64,000 nt of DNA from Molossus alvarezi (lineage: Eukaryota; Chordata; Mammalia; Chiroptera; Molossidae), in NCBI GenBank assembly GCA_037176705.1, contig CM073887.1, positions 26,725,501 through 26,789,500 of the forward strand, in the 5' to 3' direction. This document shows positions 10,901-23,819 of the stretch, piece after piece; the stretch's first letter is position 1, and each line of letters starts with the position of its first letter. The notes under the pieces were generated by a model. That model saw only the letters and a program-made list of their open reading frames with translations, did not search any database and was not told the origin of the DNA. A program made the position numbers and the translations under genes.

Positions 10901-13263
10901 TTGGAACGTTGTTGTCCTTGAGAGACCCATGGCATTGCGTGTGGGAGAAATACTCTCGGGTTGAGGGGAGCCTTCTCAAGGGACATCTAGTCCAAGCCGA
11001 CCTGGGTTTCCATCTTGATGAACCAAGAATTAGAGAATATTCCAGAAAAAAAGGGAAACAAAAAGGCAATGTTGGCAACCATTTGCCTTCTGCCCGGGGT
11101 TTATCTTTAACGACTGTATTAATAGTTCAAACACAAACCCAAGGGATGGATTTGCATTTACTGCAAGGTCTGGCTGGAACACTGAACACTTCGGTTTAGA
11201 GGATTAACAGAAATTTAAAAATCATTCTGTCAGTTTGCAGATACTGTTATTAATTGTATTTATGCACGTTCCTGGATTCTAACAACAACAAAAAAAAGAT
11301 AAAGGACGGGGGTGACCTAGACAAAGCATTTAGTTTGGTATTAAGATTAAATCTTTCAGGAGCAGATTATCTGGGTGGTTCTGGCTCAGGGTCTCTTACC
11401 AGGTTGTAACCAGGATATTGGCCAGACTGCAGTCACCTGAAGGCTTGATTAGGGCTGGAGAACCTTCTTCCAAGAAAAAAATAAAAGATTAAATCCTACT
11501 ATAGAAAGAAAAAAAACTCTGATCATGAGAGATAATGTCTCCATTCCCCTCTCAAAGTTACTATAAAAATATAAAATCATTTACAACTTTAAATACCTAG
11601 CCTTTAGCCCTGGCCGGTTTGGCTCAGTGGTTAGAGCGTCGGCCTGCGGTCTGGAGAGACCCGGTTCGGTTCCCGCTAAGGGCACGTACCTCGGTTGCAG
11701 TTTGGACCCGGCCCTGGTTGGTCGTGCGGGTGGCAGCCACTCGATGTGTCCCTTCACATCGATGTTTCTCTCCTCTCTCTGTTCCTCTCTCCCTCCCTCC
11801 CACTCTACCTGAACAAAAAATGGAAAAATGTCCTCGGGTGAGGATAAAAAAATAAATAAATACCTAGCCTTTAGACGGGATTGATATTCCTGGAGCAACA
11901 TTGAAGCAGATGTTATTTTGATGAGGTTGCCATTTGTATTCAAGAGCAGCACAAATCTAAATAAATAAATAAGCCATTGAGTATTTCCACCAAACAGAAA
12001 AACTGGACACTATGTAGATACTTTTTCATGTGAGACATTTTTTTCTTGACTTAACTCTTTCTCTGCCTAAAGATGCATTGCACTGAATTAAAAACAAAAA
12101 TATACAAACAAATACCTTTTCTCCTAGAATAGGATCAATATTTAGATGATTTCACTGGATAAAAAATTTTTAAATGCTGCTTGAGAAGCAGTCCCATGAC
12201 TGTCTACATTTCCCACAGCCCTGTGGATCTTCTTTTGGGGAAAGCTGCCACTATAAAGACATGCCATTCAGTTGAATTTGGACCCAACCATGCTTTTTGT
12301 CTATGTAGACAGAGCTAAGAACTGTATATTTTCCACTATGACCAGCCTATGTTTGATTACATGGTCCAGAACTTTGAAACCAGAGTTATAATTATACTTC
12401 TAAAATCAAGCCCAAAAGAACAATCTTGGAAACCTAGAAAATGAAAACAGGGTAGCTAAAAACCAATGACTTCAGAAGTGGAAGATTAAGATTTTCATGT
12501 TAGCAGTTTAAACTCACCGCAGTCATTTGTGGCTAGGTGGGGCATATCAACTAGTAACCACACATGTAAACAACATATTATTCTTTGAAGTCCTGTGTTG
12601 CCCTTCAGCTGTCTCTTTAAATAAAGGGTGTTTTCTCTCAAACCTCGATTTTATGGGTTTTTTTTTTTTTTACCTTCTTTTTTTTAATGGGAATCCTACC
12701 AAACTATGTGGTCTCACTTGAGGGGGATCTCTTTGCCTCCTAAAAGTTTGTTTGGCTTATCTATAAAATGAAAGTTTTGGATTGGATTATTCATTTGTGC
12801 AATATGCAAATTCCCAAGCTCCCAGCAATGCAGTGCAGCTGAGGTGTTCCCAGGTATTAACAAGGTTTCAGGTTTTAACAAGAACACCAACTATTTTTTA
12901 CTTTGATGTTTGATTAGCCAACATACTTTGAGAAAGTCTCTTTCTGATCTAAAATGCTATGATTCTAGAAGTTTTTTTCTTTGAAATATATTTCTGCTCA
13001 TCTGGTAGGTGATAGAGCTCCCTGACTTATTATTCAGCGTAACACATACATCAAAGAATCAGTTCAAAAAAATTAAAACTTGGTCATTGAATTTCTGGAC
13101 TATTTTAGGTGTAGGTCAGCTTCACTAGGGTACATATTATGTATTTGTGACTTCATAGTCAATTATGTAAAAGGTTATATGTCCATTTTGATTACTAGAT
13201 AGGAATCTTGCATGTCAAGTCTCTAATACGCTTAATTTTGTGTACCTATAGTTAAATATAGTA
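10900..13263. other. Region upstream of CPE, no gene seen
   Basis: Apart from one VES (11608-11857), this is AT-rich sequence without recognisable exons or RNA genes. A short poly-T tract at 12659-12671 is the only other simple feature noted. Confidence 0.6.
11608..11857 (+). repeat. VES SINE (long-tail type), young-looking
   Basis: A near-consensus head and gtcctcgggtgagga tail are flanked by a perfect 17-bp duplication aaatacctagcctttag at 11591-11607 and 11858-11874. Confidence 0.93.
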
Positions 13264-13545
13264 GGCAATTGATATTTTATTTTATTTTTTTTATTTTTTT
13301 TAATGAATTATTTATTTATTTTTTTGTTACAGATATTTTACCTTTTTACCCCATTGGCACCCCCCACCCCACCCCACCTCCGCCCCGTCCCCGGCTTAGT
13401 TGTCCATGTCCATTGGTCATGCATACATGCATATAAGTTCTGTGGTTTATCTCTTCCCACCCCCCACCCCCCTTCTGAGGGATGTCAGTCTGTGCCCTAC
13501 TTCCATGTTTCTGGGTCTACTGTATTCCTCAGACTGTTATGTTCA

Positions 13546-16500
13546 TTATATTCCGTATATAAGTGAGATCATGTGGTATTTGTCTTTTTCTGCTTGGCTT
13601 CTTTCCTTTAGGATAATACTTTCCAGGTCCCTCCATGTCGTCTCAAAGGATAAGAGATCTTTCTTTCTTACCGCTGCATAGTACTCCATTGTGTATATGT
13701 ACCACAGCTTTTTTATCCATTCGTCTACTGGTGGACACTTGGGCTGTTTCCAGATCTTAGCTATTGTAAATAGTGCTGCTATGAACATGGGGGTACATAT
13801 ATTCTTCCTCATTGGTGTTTCAGGCTTCTTAGGGTATATTCCTAGAAGTGGGATCACAGGGTCACATGGCAATTAAATTTTTAATTTTTTGAGGTAGCAC
13901 CATATTGTTTTCCATAGCGGCTGCACCAGTCTGCATTCCCACCAGCAGTGTATTAGAGTCCCCTTTTCTCCACAGCCTCGCCAACACTTGTTGTTTGATG
14001 ATTTGTTGATGGTGGCCATTCTGACAGGTGTGAGGCGATACCTCATTGTTGTTTTAATTTGCATCTCTCTGATGATTAGTGATGTTGAGCATTTCTTCAT
14101 ATGTCTTTTGGCCATTTGTACGTCCTGTTTGGAGAGGTGTCTATTCAGCTCCTCTGCCCATTTTTTAATTGGGTTCTTTGTCTTCCTTTTGTTGAGTTGT
14201 ACGAGCACTCTATATATATTGGAAATTAACCCCTTATCTGATACATCATTGGCAATGATGTTCTCCCATACAGTGGGTTGCCTTTCCTTTTAGATGATTG
14301 TTTCTTTTGCTGTGCAGAAGCTTTTTAGTTTAATGTAGTCCCATGTGTTCATTTTCTCCTTTATTTCTGTTGCCTTAGGTGATGTATCAGTGAAAATTCT
14401 GCTCCGTATGATGTCCGAAATTTTGTTGCCTACATTTTCTTCTAGAATTTTTATGGATTCACGGGTCACATTTAAGTCTTTTATCCATTTTGAGTTTATT
14501 TTTGTGTATGGTGTAAGTTGATACCTAGTTTCATTTTTTTGCATGTAGCTGTCCAATTTTCCCAACACCATTTATTAAAGAGGCTGTCTTTACTCCATTG
14601 TATGCTCTTGCCACCTTTCTCAAATATTAATTGAGCGCATTGCCTTGGGTCCATTTCTGGGTTTTCAGTTCTGTTCCACTGGTCTATATGCCTGTTCTTG
14701 TGCCAGTACCAGGCTGTTTTGGTTACAGTCACTTTGTAGTATAACCTGATATCTGGTATTGTGATCCCACCTACTTTGTTCCTTTTTTTCAAGATTGCTG
14801 TGGTTATTCGGGGTCTTTTTTGGTTCCATATGAACTTTTGAAGTGTTTGTTCTAGTTCTATGAAACATGTTGTTGGTATTTTCATGGGGATTGCATTGAA
14901 TCTGTAGATTGCTTTGGGTAGTATGGACATTATAATGATGTTAATTCTTCCAATCCATGAACAGGGTATGTGCTTCCACTTTTTTATATCTTCCTCTATT
15001 TCTTTTTTCAATGACCTGTAGTTTTCTGCAAATAGGTCCTTTACTTCTTTGGTTAAGTTTATTCCTAGGTATCGTAATTTTTTGGCGCAATGGTAAATGG
15101 GATTGTTTTTTCAGTTTCTCTTTCTGTGAGTTCATCATTGGTGTGCAAGAATGCTGTTGATTTCTTGAGGTTAATTTTGTATCCTGCTCCTTTGCCAAAT
15201 TCATTTATTAAGTCTAGTAGATTTTTGATGGAGTCTTTAGGGTTTTCTATGTATAATATCATGTCATCTGCAAATAATGACAGTTTCACTTCCTCCTTTC
15301 CAATTTGGATCCCTTTTATTTTTTCTTCATGTCTGATTGCTGTGGCTAAGACTTCCAGTACAATGTTAAATAAGAGTGGCGAAAGTGGACATCCCTGTCT
15401 TGTTCCTGTTCTTAATGGAAATGTTTTTAGTTTCTGTCCATTGAGTATGATGTTGGCTGTAGATCTTTCATATATGGCCTTTATTATGTCGAGATATGAT
15501 CCCTCTATTCCCACATTGCTGAGCGTTTTTATCAGAAATGGATGCTGGATTTTGTCGAATGCTTTTTCAGCATCTATTGATATGATCATGTGGTTTTTAT
15601 TCTTCATTTTGTTTATGTGGTGTATCACGTTTATTGATTTGCGAATATTGTACCAGCCTTGCATCCCTGGAATGAATCCCACTTGGTCATGGTGAATAAT
15701 TTTTTTGATGTATTTCTGGATCCGATTTGCTAATATTTTGTTCAGGATTTTGGCGTCTATGTTCATCAGGGATATTGGCCTGTAGTTTTCTTTCTTCATA
15801 GTGTCTTTTTCTGGTTTTGGAATTAGAATTATGCTGGCCTCATAGAACGTGTTTGGAAGTCTTCCTCCTTCTTGAATTTTTTGAAATAGTTTGAGGAGAA
15901 TGGGTGTTAGTTCTTTTTTGAATGTTCGGTAAAACTCCCCCGTGAAGCCATCTGGGCCTGGGCTTTTGTTTGCTGGGAGAGTCTTGATTACCTCTTCAAT
16001 TTCCTTAGTTGTTATTGGTCTGTTCAAGTTTTCTATCTCTTCCGGGAATAGTTTTGGGAGACTGTGTTTCTAGAAATTTGTCCATTTCGCTTAGATTGTC
16101 GAATTTGTTGCCATATAGTTGTTCGTAGTAGTTGTTAATGATCTTTTGTATTTCCGTGGTGTTGGTTGTTACTTCTCCTCTTTCATTTCTGATTTTGTGT
16201 ATTTGGGTTCTCTCTCTTTGTTTCTTGGTGAGTCTAGCTAAGGGTCCATCAATCTTGTTTATCTTTTCGAAAAACCAGCTCTTTGTTTCATTGATCCTTT
16301 GAATTGTTTTTTTTGGTCTCTATGTCATTTATTTCTGCTCTGATCTTTACTATTTCCTTCCTTCTTCTTGCTCTGGGGTTTTCTTTTTGTTTGCTCTCTA
16401 GTTCTTTAAGTTGTGAGGTTAGATAGTCTATTAGAGATTTTTCTTGTTTCTTGAGGTAGGCCTGTAGTGCTATGAACTTCCCTCTCAGAATTGCTTTCGC

Positions 16501-17367
16501 TGCATCCCATATATTTTGTGTTGTTGTGTGTTCATTTTCATTGGTTTCCAGGAAGTTTTAAATTTCTTCCTTGATCTCCTTGGTGACCCATTCATTGTTT
16601 AATAACATGCTATTTAGCCTCCATGTGTTGAAATGTCTTTGCATGTTCTTGTTGCAATTGATTTCTAGTTTTATGCCATTGTGATCTGAGAAGATGCTTG
16701 ATATGATTTCAATCTTCTTGAACTTGTAGAGATTTAGTTTGTGTCCTATCATGTGGTCTATCTTTGAGAATGTCCCATGTGCACTTGAGAAGAATGTGTA
16801 TTCTGTAGTTTTGGGGTGTAATTCTCTGTAGATATCTATTAAATCCATTTGGTCTAGTGCTTCATTTAGAGTCTCTGTTCCCTTGCTAATTTTTTGCCTA
16901 GAGGATCTATCCAGTGCTGTCAACGGGGTGTTGAAGTCCCCTGCTATGATTGTATTGTTGTCGATTTCTCCTTGGAAGTCCTCCAGAAGATTTTTAATAT
17001 ATTTTGGTGCTCCTATATTGGGTGCATATATGTTTATCAAGGTTATATCTTCCTGTTGGATAGATCCTTTCAATATTATGTAGTGGCCTTCTTTGTCTCT
17101 AGTTATGGTCTTCATTTTGAAATCTATTTTATCAGATATGAGAATTGCTACCCCGGCTTTTTTTTGCTTTCCATTTGCTTGGAAAATTTTTTTCCATCCC
17201 TTCACTTTCAACCTATGTGAGTCTTTTGTTGAGAGGTGGGTCTCTTGTAAACAACATATAGATGAGTCATGCTTTCTTATCCAATCAGCTACTCTGTGTC
17301 TTTTTATGGGAGCATTCAATCCATTTACGTTTAAGGTGATTATTGATATGTACTTATTTATTTCCAT
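13546..17367 (-). pseudogene. L1 ORF2 (endonuclease-reverse transcriptase), broken
   Basis: In intact form this is the L1 endonuclease-RT. The first segment (17367-16558, 269 residues) is the APE-type endonuclease, with LNVNGLN, QETH, GDFNTPL and SDHNG motifs. It ends at an in-frame TAA where a C-to-T change of CAA would explain the stop. The RT segment (16027-15065) has the FADD active-site motif and the upstream TRQGCPLSP block. The C-terminal parts continue at 15204-14941, 15011-14290, 14208-13873 (a CX3CX7HX4C zinc-knuckle motif) and 13872-13546. Total span is about 1274 codons, the usual L1 ORF2 length. At least four interruptions separate the segments. Confidence 0.92.
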
Positions 17368-17412
17368 TTTTGTTTAGTGTGGTTCTATTTTTCTTCTCAT
17401 TTCTACTGCTAA

Positions 17413-18567
17413 TTACAGCAGTCCTTTTAACATTTCTTGCAGTGCTGGTTTGGTGCTAATGTATTCCCTTAGCCTTTTTTTGTCTGGGAAGCTCTTTATT
17501 TGACCTTCTATTTTGAATGATAGCCTTGCTGGGTAGAGTAGTCTAGGATTCAGATCCTTGTTTTTCATGACTTTGATTACTTCATGCCATTCTCTTCTGG
17601 CCTGTAGTGTTTCTTGTGAGAAGTCAGCTGAGAGCCTTATGGGGTTCCCTTTGTAGGTAACCTGTTGCTTATCTCTTGCTGCTTTTAGGATTCTCTCTTT
17701 GTCTTTAATTTGTGGCATTTTAATTACTATGTGTCTTGGTGTGGGCCTGTTTGGCTTTTTCTTACTTGGGACTCTCTGTGCTTCTTGAACTTGAATGCCT
17801 TCTTCCTTCACCAAATTAGGGAAGTTTTCCCTCACTATTTTTTTGAATATATTCTCTATCCCTTGCTCATTTTCTTCTTCGGGGACTCCTATGATGCAAA
17901 TATTATTACGTTTCCAGTTGTCCCATAGTTCTCTTAAGCTGTCTTCCTGTTTTTTAATAGTTTTTTCCTTTTGTTTTTCTGATTGGTTGATTTTTTCTAC
18001 CCTGTCTTCTTTTTTTTTTTATCCTCACCCGAGGACATTTTTCCATTTTTTTTTGTACAGATAGAGTGGGAGGGAGAGAGAGGAAGGAAGAGAGAGAGAA
18101 AAACATCGACATGAAGGGACACATAGAGTGGCTGCCACCCGCACGACCAACCAGGGCCGGGGACAAACTGCAACCGAAGTACGTGCCCTTAGCAGGAACC
18201 GAACCCGGGTCTCTCCGGACCGCAGGCCGACGCTCTAACCGCTGAGCCAATCTGGCCAGGGCTACCCTGTCTTCTAATTCACTGATCCGATCCTCAGCTT
18301 CCTCTACTCTGCTTTTTAAACCTTCCAATGTGTTTTTCATTTCTGATATATCATTTTTATCTCTTCTTGTTGGTTTTTAATTTCCAATTGGCTTATTTTC
18401 AGTGTCTCTATGTCCTTACTCATGCTGTTCAGCTTCCTCAAGATCATGGCTCTGAATTCTAGCTCTGTTAACATGCCTAATTGCTCCACATTGATCTCAT
18501 CTTCGGTGGAGGTCTCTTGCTCTTTCATTTGGCTTCTGTTTCTGTGTTTCACCATTTTGGCTATCAC
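17413..18567 (-). pseudogene. L1 ORF1, disrupted by a VES
   Basis: ORF1p is the RNA-binding partner of ORF2p. The N-terminal part (18567-18337) reads MIAKMVKHRNRSQMKEQE and the coiled-coil region continues to about 18276. A VES then occupies 18011-18261, and the RRM and C-terminal domain resume, with 17835-17413 in one frame (RPTPRHIVIKMPQIKDKERIL, ending MLKGLL). It is related to the ORF1 of the ORF1-only elements in this window but clearly distinct in its N-terminus. Confidence 0.88.
18011..18261 (-). repeat. VES SINE inside L1 ORF1
   Basis: A reverse VES with the 14-bp target duplication ctaccctgtcttct at 17997-18010 and 18262-18275. It is younger than the L1 it interrupts. Confidence 0.93.
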
Positions 18568-19839
18568 AGTGGGCTTTGGAGCCTGTCAAGTTTTCCCTGT
18601 GGGTGTTGGTGTTCTGCTGTTTGTGGCTCCCTCTCCTGTGTTTAGATGAGCGAGGGAGGACCCACCTTGAACACCACTGTCAAGTCTTACTTTCCCGGTT
18701 AAAGTTGCCAGCCCAGGAAACGTACTGTTATCCTCTAGCTTTTTGCCTGGAGGCTAGCAGTCTAGGTTACTTGATGAGTTTTCGGTTGTCAGTTGATTGA
18801 AAAGCTCCCTCTCGTGCTCAGCCAAGGGGCTTTCACGAGGGTGGGGCAGATGCTGGTTGTTAGTGAGCCTCAATTAGCACTTCAATGGCCCACAGGGTAG
18901 GGTTGGATCTCGGAGGGAGGGGCTGCTGCCTCTCTCAGAGCCCTGGGAAGGAGCAATGTGGCCACCGTCCTGAGTGGCTGCACTCAGCCAAAGCTCTGAG
19001 CGCCCTCCAGATCCCAAGTGTCCCGATATAGTTCCAGTCCAGTCCGCCCTCCCTCTGCCGGAGCCCAAGGTGAGTGGCTGTGGTTGTTTCAGCCTCTGTC
19101 CCGGCTGCACTGTGGAGCCGCCTGGGAGTGTAACCCGAGGGCGCTGCTCCCAGCTAAGGCCGCTGCTGAGCTGCCGACCGTGGGCTCCCAGCCCCGTCTC
19201 GCGCCTTCGCAAGCCTACCGGGATGGAGCCAGTGTCCCTTGTTATATGGTCCTCCAAGCTGCTTTTCTGTTGCTTTTTCCCGTCGATTTGTCTGTGTTAT
19301 AGTTGTAATTCCAGTTTGGTTCTGGGAGACGGTCAGTGTAGCTCCGTTCACTCCGCTGCCATTTTTTCCTCCTCTGGCAATCGATATTTTAAATTGTGTA
19401 TGCGCAAGAAAGAGAGAGAGCTTTTTTCATGTCACTTCAGGACATCTGTATCGGCACATTAAGCTCCCACACCTCCACTTCCTACATTACCTCTACAATT
19501 TTCAAATCCAGAAACTATCTCTTCCTGTATCTCAAACCTTTTATTCCCTCCTTCCAAAGCCCTCTCTAAAACTCATCTACACCACAAAAGTCCTGTAAGC
19601 ACATAGCTCTATATGCATCCAGTGGTGTGTTGGCAAATGTTTAACACTCAGCTCTCCGAGGTGGGGCGTGGGGACCGATTTCCATGGTGTAAATACTCCC
19701 ACCAAGGCTGATTTCAAATTAACAATGTGACAACACTAAACATGCATTGAGAAAAGATATGCAGTAGCACACCTTTATATGATGTTGGGTGTGTACAAAT
19801 TCTTTATACTCCTACTTTTCATGGGGGTGCTTAATTCCC

Positions 19840-20385
19840 TCTCTTCCACTTGAGTGTAGGCAAGACTTAGTGAACCGCTTCTAATGAACATGATACAGCA
19901 GAAGTGATGGGATGTATCTACCAAAATTAGGTTATAAAAAGAGTGAACTTTCTATCTCTGTCTCTGTCTCTGTCTGTCTCCCACTCTTCCATTCTCCCTT
20001 CCTCCCACTTCTCTTATCACTTGTCCTTGGGAGGAAGTTGGTTGGCATATCGTAGAGAAGCCCACACAGAAAACTCTGAGGGAGGCCTCTATCCAACAGC
20101 CTGAGAGGAACTGACATCCTCACTCCAACAGCTATGAATTACTGAGGCCTGTCAACACCATGTGAGTAGGCTTGGAAGCAAATCTTTCAGCCTCAGCTAA
20201 GCCTTGGGCTGGCTGCATCTCTGCCAGCTTGACTTATTAGAGACCACAAGTCAGAACCATCCAGCTAAGCAGCAGTCAGATTCCAGACCTACAAAAACTG
20301 TTCTGGAATAAATGTTTATTGTTTTAAGCTGCTGTGGTTGGGGTAATTTGTTATGCAGCACTAGATAACTAATACATGTTGCATT
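19840..20385 (+). repeat. Old LTR (ERVL-MaLR-like)
   Basis: The 3' part (tggaataaatgtttattg, ttaagctgctgtggttgggg, agataactaatacat) matches the terminal layout of old mammalian LTRs. Upstream sequence (ggatgtatctaccaaaatta, then a TCTCTG-rich stretch) is consistent with the same element. I am not sure of the family. Confidence 0.45.
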
Positions 20386-21057
20386 TCTCCCTTACAGCTA
20401 CAATAGACACAAATAACCCCAGGAACAATCGACGATAATCAAATGTGGCAACATAATTAAGAAGTGATGAACTGTGAGTATTTACTGCCTTTGTTCTTCA
20501 CATAATTTACTTAATTGCAAGTTTATATAATTTATTTTTTGTAAATAATGGCTGTGTTTAACAAGGGACTCGTTAAATTCCTGCAATTATAATCATTGAC
20601 GCTTGCAATTTGGTATCCAGCAACCCACTATGTCCATCTCTAGGTTCCATTTCTCACTCAGCATTACTCCCTCTCCTGCTGGCTGGCCCTCCTCTGTAGT
20701 TCCAAGTGGGGGCAATTATATTGTCCTTCAGTTCTCTTGAACCTTCTACATTAGAATCACCAGGTGAGGGTGACCACATTCCAGACCAAATGAATCCAGT
20801 TTTCTGGGGATGGGGCTTGGAAATCTCTTGAATAAGCTCTCCCCACCCTCCACCCTCTCATGGTGATTCTAATGCACAATAAGATCGGAGGAGCACTGGC
20901 TGAAGAGACTGGTTTTGAAGTTTGACAGAATAATGTTCTAATCCCAGTTTTATTGTTTCCAGCAATTGTTCAATAATGTCATCTGAAAACGAGGGACACT
21001 CTAAGCATTCCATGAAATAGAGCCTGCAGGGGGTGGGCACAAGAGAAGGGCTCAGAC

Positions 21058-21475
21058 ATTTACACAATGGAGTACTATGCTACTGTAAGAAAGAAAGATC
21101 TCTTACCCTTTGAGGCGACATGGAGGGACCTGGAGAGTATTATGCTGAGCAAAATAAGCCAGTCAGAGAAAGACAAGTACCACATGATCTCACTTATGTA
21201 TGAAACACAATAACAAAATAAGCTGTCCACCAAAAGAGACCCAGAGCCACAGAAGCAGGGAATAGACTAACAAACCTCAGAGGGCTGGGGGTGGGAGGGG
21301 TGGGAAGAGAGAAACCAAAGAACTTACATGCATATATGCACAACCAATCCACGTGGACATTAGGCTGGGGAAAGCAGGAGGGGGGTGGGAGCTAGAAGGA
21401 AGTTGTCAATGGGGGACAAAAGAGGGGACATCTGTAATACTTTCAACAAAAATAAAATAAAATTATTAAATTCAA
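21058..21475 (+). mobile_element. L1 3'-end fragment
   Basis: It begins within the last codons of ORF2 (atggagtactatgctac, ggagggacctggagag, cacatgatctcacttatg). It then runs through the G-rich 3' UTR to an A-rich tail (aaaataaaataaaatta). It is a 5'-truncated insertion of about 0.4 kb. Confidence 0.85.
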
Positions 21476-22145
21476 TTAAAATGAGAGGCACTTAAGAGAT
21501 GGAAGCCTTCTGTGTCCTTTCGCTCCTTGCTGGGGCAAACTCCGCGGTCACGGGACCCTCTCGTGGCCACTGCAGGGCCCATCCAGCCTTTCTTGCTTCC
21601 AGATTCTTCCTCCTGCCTTCTGAACTCCGAACACCAACGCCTGCATTGCTCGTTAGCATTGAGGAAGCCCTCTCAGCCAACCAGTCACCAGCTCCGCGCT
21701 CACACTCCGAAGTGCACTGACGGATGCCCATGTGCTAACCAGGGCTGCTCTGCTCTCCTGTGTCCCGCGTCCCTGGGTTGTGTGCGTATCAGGAGTCAGG
21801 CAGGTGTGTCACCAAAATGTTCACACCACTCTCACATGTAGATGTGTAATTAAAAATTAGGTAAATTGAGAAATACACGGATAGAAAAAAGTTGAATGAT
21901 TTTGGAAACACTTGAATTTTTTAAATGGAATTCGGTAGAGAGGAGAAAACAGGAAAGGACTGAGACAAACTCACGAAAGTCCTTCAAGATTCTGTTCTTA
22001 GATTGGTTCAAAACCTGTCCGTCTACTTTGAAGAAACTGAAACTGATAATCGTAGAAAATGCATTATGGTAAAAATAAATAAAGGCTCTGTTTCTACAAC
22101 CAGCAACCGACCAATGGATGAATGTTTGGACACTTCATGTTTTTA

Positions 22146-22655
22146 TTGTTGTTGTTGTTTTTAAATCCTCACTGGACGATACTTTTTTTTTTTTTTTTAA
22201 TCCTCACCTGAGGATATTTTTCCATTTTTTGTACAGACAGAATGGGAGGGAGAGAAAGGAAGGGAGAGAGAGTGAGAAACATCGACGTGAAGGGACACAT
22301 CGAGTGGCTGCCACCCGCACAACCAACCAGGGCCGGGGACAAACTGCAACCGAAGTACGTGCCCTTAGCGGAACCGAACCCGGGTCTCTCCGGACCACAG
22401 GCCGACGCTCTAACTGCTGAGCCAAACTGGCCAGGGCTGGAGGATACTTTTTCATTGAGTTTCAAATAGAGTGGGAGGGAGGCAGAGAGAAACATCAATA
22501 TGAGAGAGACACATCAATTGGTCGCCTCCTGCACAACCCCAACCAGGGCTGGGGACCGAACTGCAACAGAGGTCCGTGCCCTTGACTGGAATTGAACCTG
22601 CGACTCTGGTTTGAGGGGTCGTCACCCTAACCGCTGAGCCAAACCAGCCAGGGCA
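22146..22655 (-). repeat. VES SINE (outer), interrupted by a second VES
   Basis: The outer VES is split into about 22146-22187 and 22439-22655. Its own target duplication ggacacttcatgttttta is perfect at 22128-22145 and 22656-22673, which proves that the two parts were one element. Confidence 0.9.
22188..22438 (-). repeat. VES SINE (inner) nested in another VES
   Basis: A long-tail VES in the same orientation as its host. The duplicated target is ggacgatacttttt at 22174-22187 against ggaggatacttttt at 22439-22452, one mismatch. Confidence 0.9.
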
Positions 22656-22754
22656 GGACACTTCATGTTTTTATGATTCTCTTCTTTCACTGATTTTTTT
22701 TCACTAGCCAACCCACTACCTGTTCCAGTTTTATCAGTTAAGAGGGTAGATATT

Positions 22755-23215
22755 GCCCAGCAGTGTGGCTCAGTGGTTGAGTGTTGACCCATGCACCAGG
22801 AGGTAGCTGGTTTAATTCCTGGTCAGGGTACATTACCCAGGTTGTGGGCCCTATCCCCAGTGGGGGGAGGGGTGCAGGAGGTGGCCAGTAGATGTCCTCT
22901 CTCATTGATGTTTTTTTTAAATCCTCACCGGAGCATATTTTTCCATTTTTTATTCAGGTGGAAAAGAGAGAAAGGAAGAGAGAGAGAAACATCGACATGA
23001 AAGGGACATACCGAGTGGCTGCCTCCCGCACAACCCAACCAGGGCCGGGGACAAACTGCAACCGAGGTACATGCCCTTAGTGGGAACCAAACCTGGGTCT
23101 CTCTGGACCACAGGCCGACGCTCTAACCGCTGAGCAAAACCGGCCAGGGCTCATTGATGTTTCTATCTCTCCTTCTCCCTTACTCTCTCTCTCAAGTCAA
23201 TAAAGGAAAAAAAAC
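22755..23215 (+). repeat. VES SINE (outer), interrupted by an inverted VES
   Basis: The head (agtgtggctcagtggttgag) and body lie at 22755-22913. The TC-rich tail and caataaagg end lie at about 23150-23215. The two parts fit together as one short-tail VES. Confidence 0.88.
22914..23149 (-). repeat. VES SINE (inner), inverted inside another VES
   Basis: A reverse long-tail VES with target duplication ctcattgatgtt at 22901-22912 and 23150-23161. Confidence 0.9.
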
Positions 23216-23454
23216 AATTTTTTTTTTAAAGAGGTTAGATATTTACCACAGCAGACAGGTAACAACCAAATGCATGCTGCTTGAATCAGCTGGACAGCAC
23301 CTCATCTACAAGAGTCACCACCCTAATTACCACTCTAATTACCAACTCAAATGAAATGTGGTACAAAGGGTTTCTTGTTGTTTTTCTACAACTCTAGCCT
23401 GTACCAATACTCTGTATCCCAGTGGCCACCCCAGTCTTACTGACCTCCAGCAAC

Positions 23455-23765
23455 ACTACCCAACAAAAATATAATATGAGTCATATATGTAATTGTAAAT
23501 TTTCTAGTAGCCATGTCTAAAAAGTAAAAAGGAACAGGTGAAATTAATTTTTATGATAAATATTGTTTAACCCAGTGTATCCCAAATATTATTTTAACTT
23601 CTAATCAAACAAAAGATATTAATGGAATATTTTTATGCTGTCTTTAAAATCCATTGTATAATTTACATCATAGCACATCAGCACAATTTAAACTAGTCAT
23701 ATTTCAAGTGTTTAACAGTGCACATGACTAGTGATAACCATATTGGACAGCTGACAAATCTTGCT
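23455..23765. repeat. Old non-autonomous DNA transposon (hAT-Charlie type?)
   Basis: The stretch with tgagtcatatatgtaattgt, ttttctagtagccatgtc, catttcaagtgtttaacag-like sequence and attggacagctgac follows a common mammalian MITE pattern. The exact family is not certain. Confidence 0.45.
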
Positions 23766-23819
23766 GTTTTTATATTCTTATTTTCGAAAATGATTCCTTC
23801 TGCTTTAATCTTCCGGTAC

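Larger units (their letters stand above)
13280..19375 (-). mobile_element. Full-length L1 retrotransposon, inactive
   Basis: A 6.1-kb L1 on the minus strand has a 5' UTR (about 18568-19375), ORF1 (18567-17413), ORF2 (17367-13546) and a 3' UTR ending in a T-rich (A-rich on its own strand) tail near 13280. The target duplication ggcaattgatatttta at 13264-13279 matches ggcaatcgatatttta at 19376-19391 with one difference, which fixes both ends and shows it is not 5' truncated. ORF1 is split by a VES and ORF2 carries several stops and frameshifts, so it cannot retrotranspose on its own. Confidence 0.93.
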
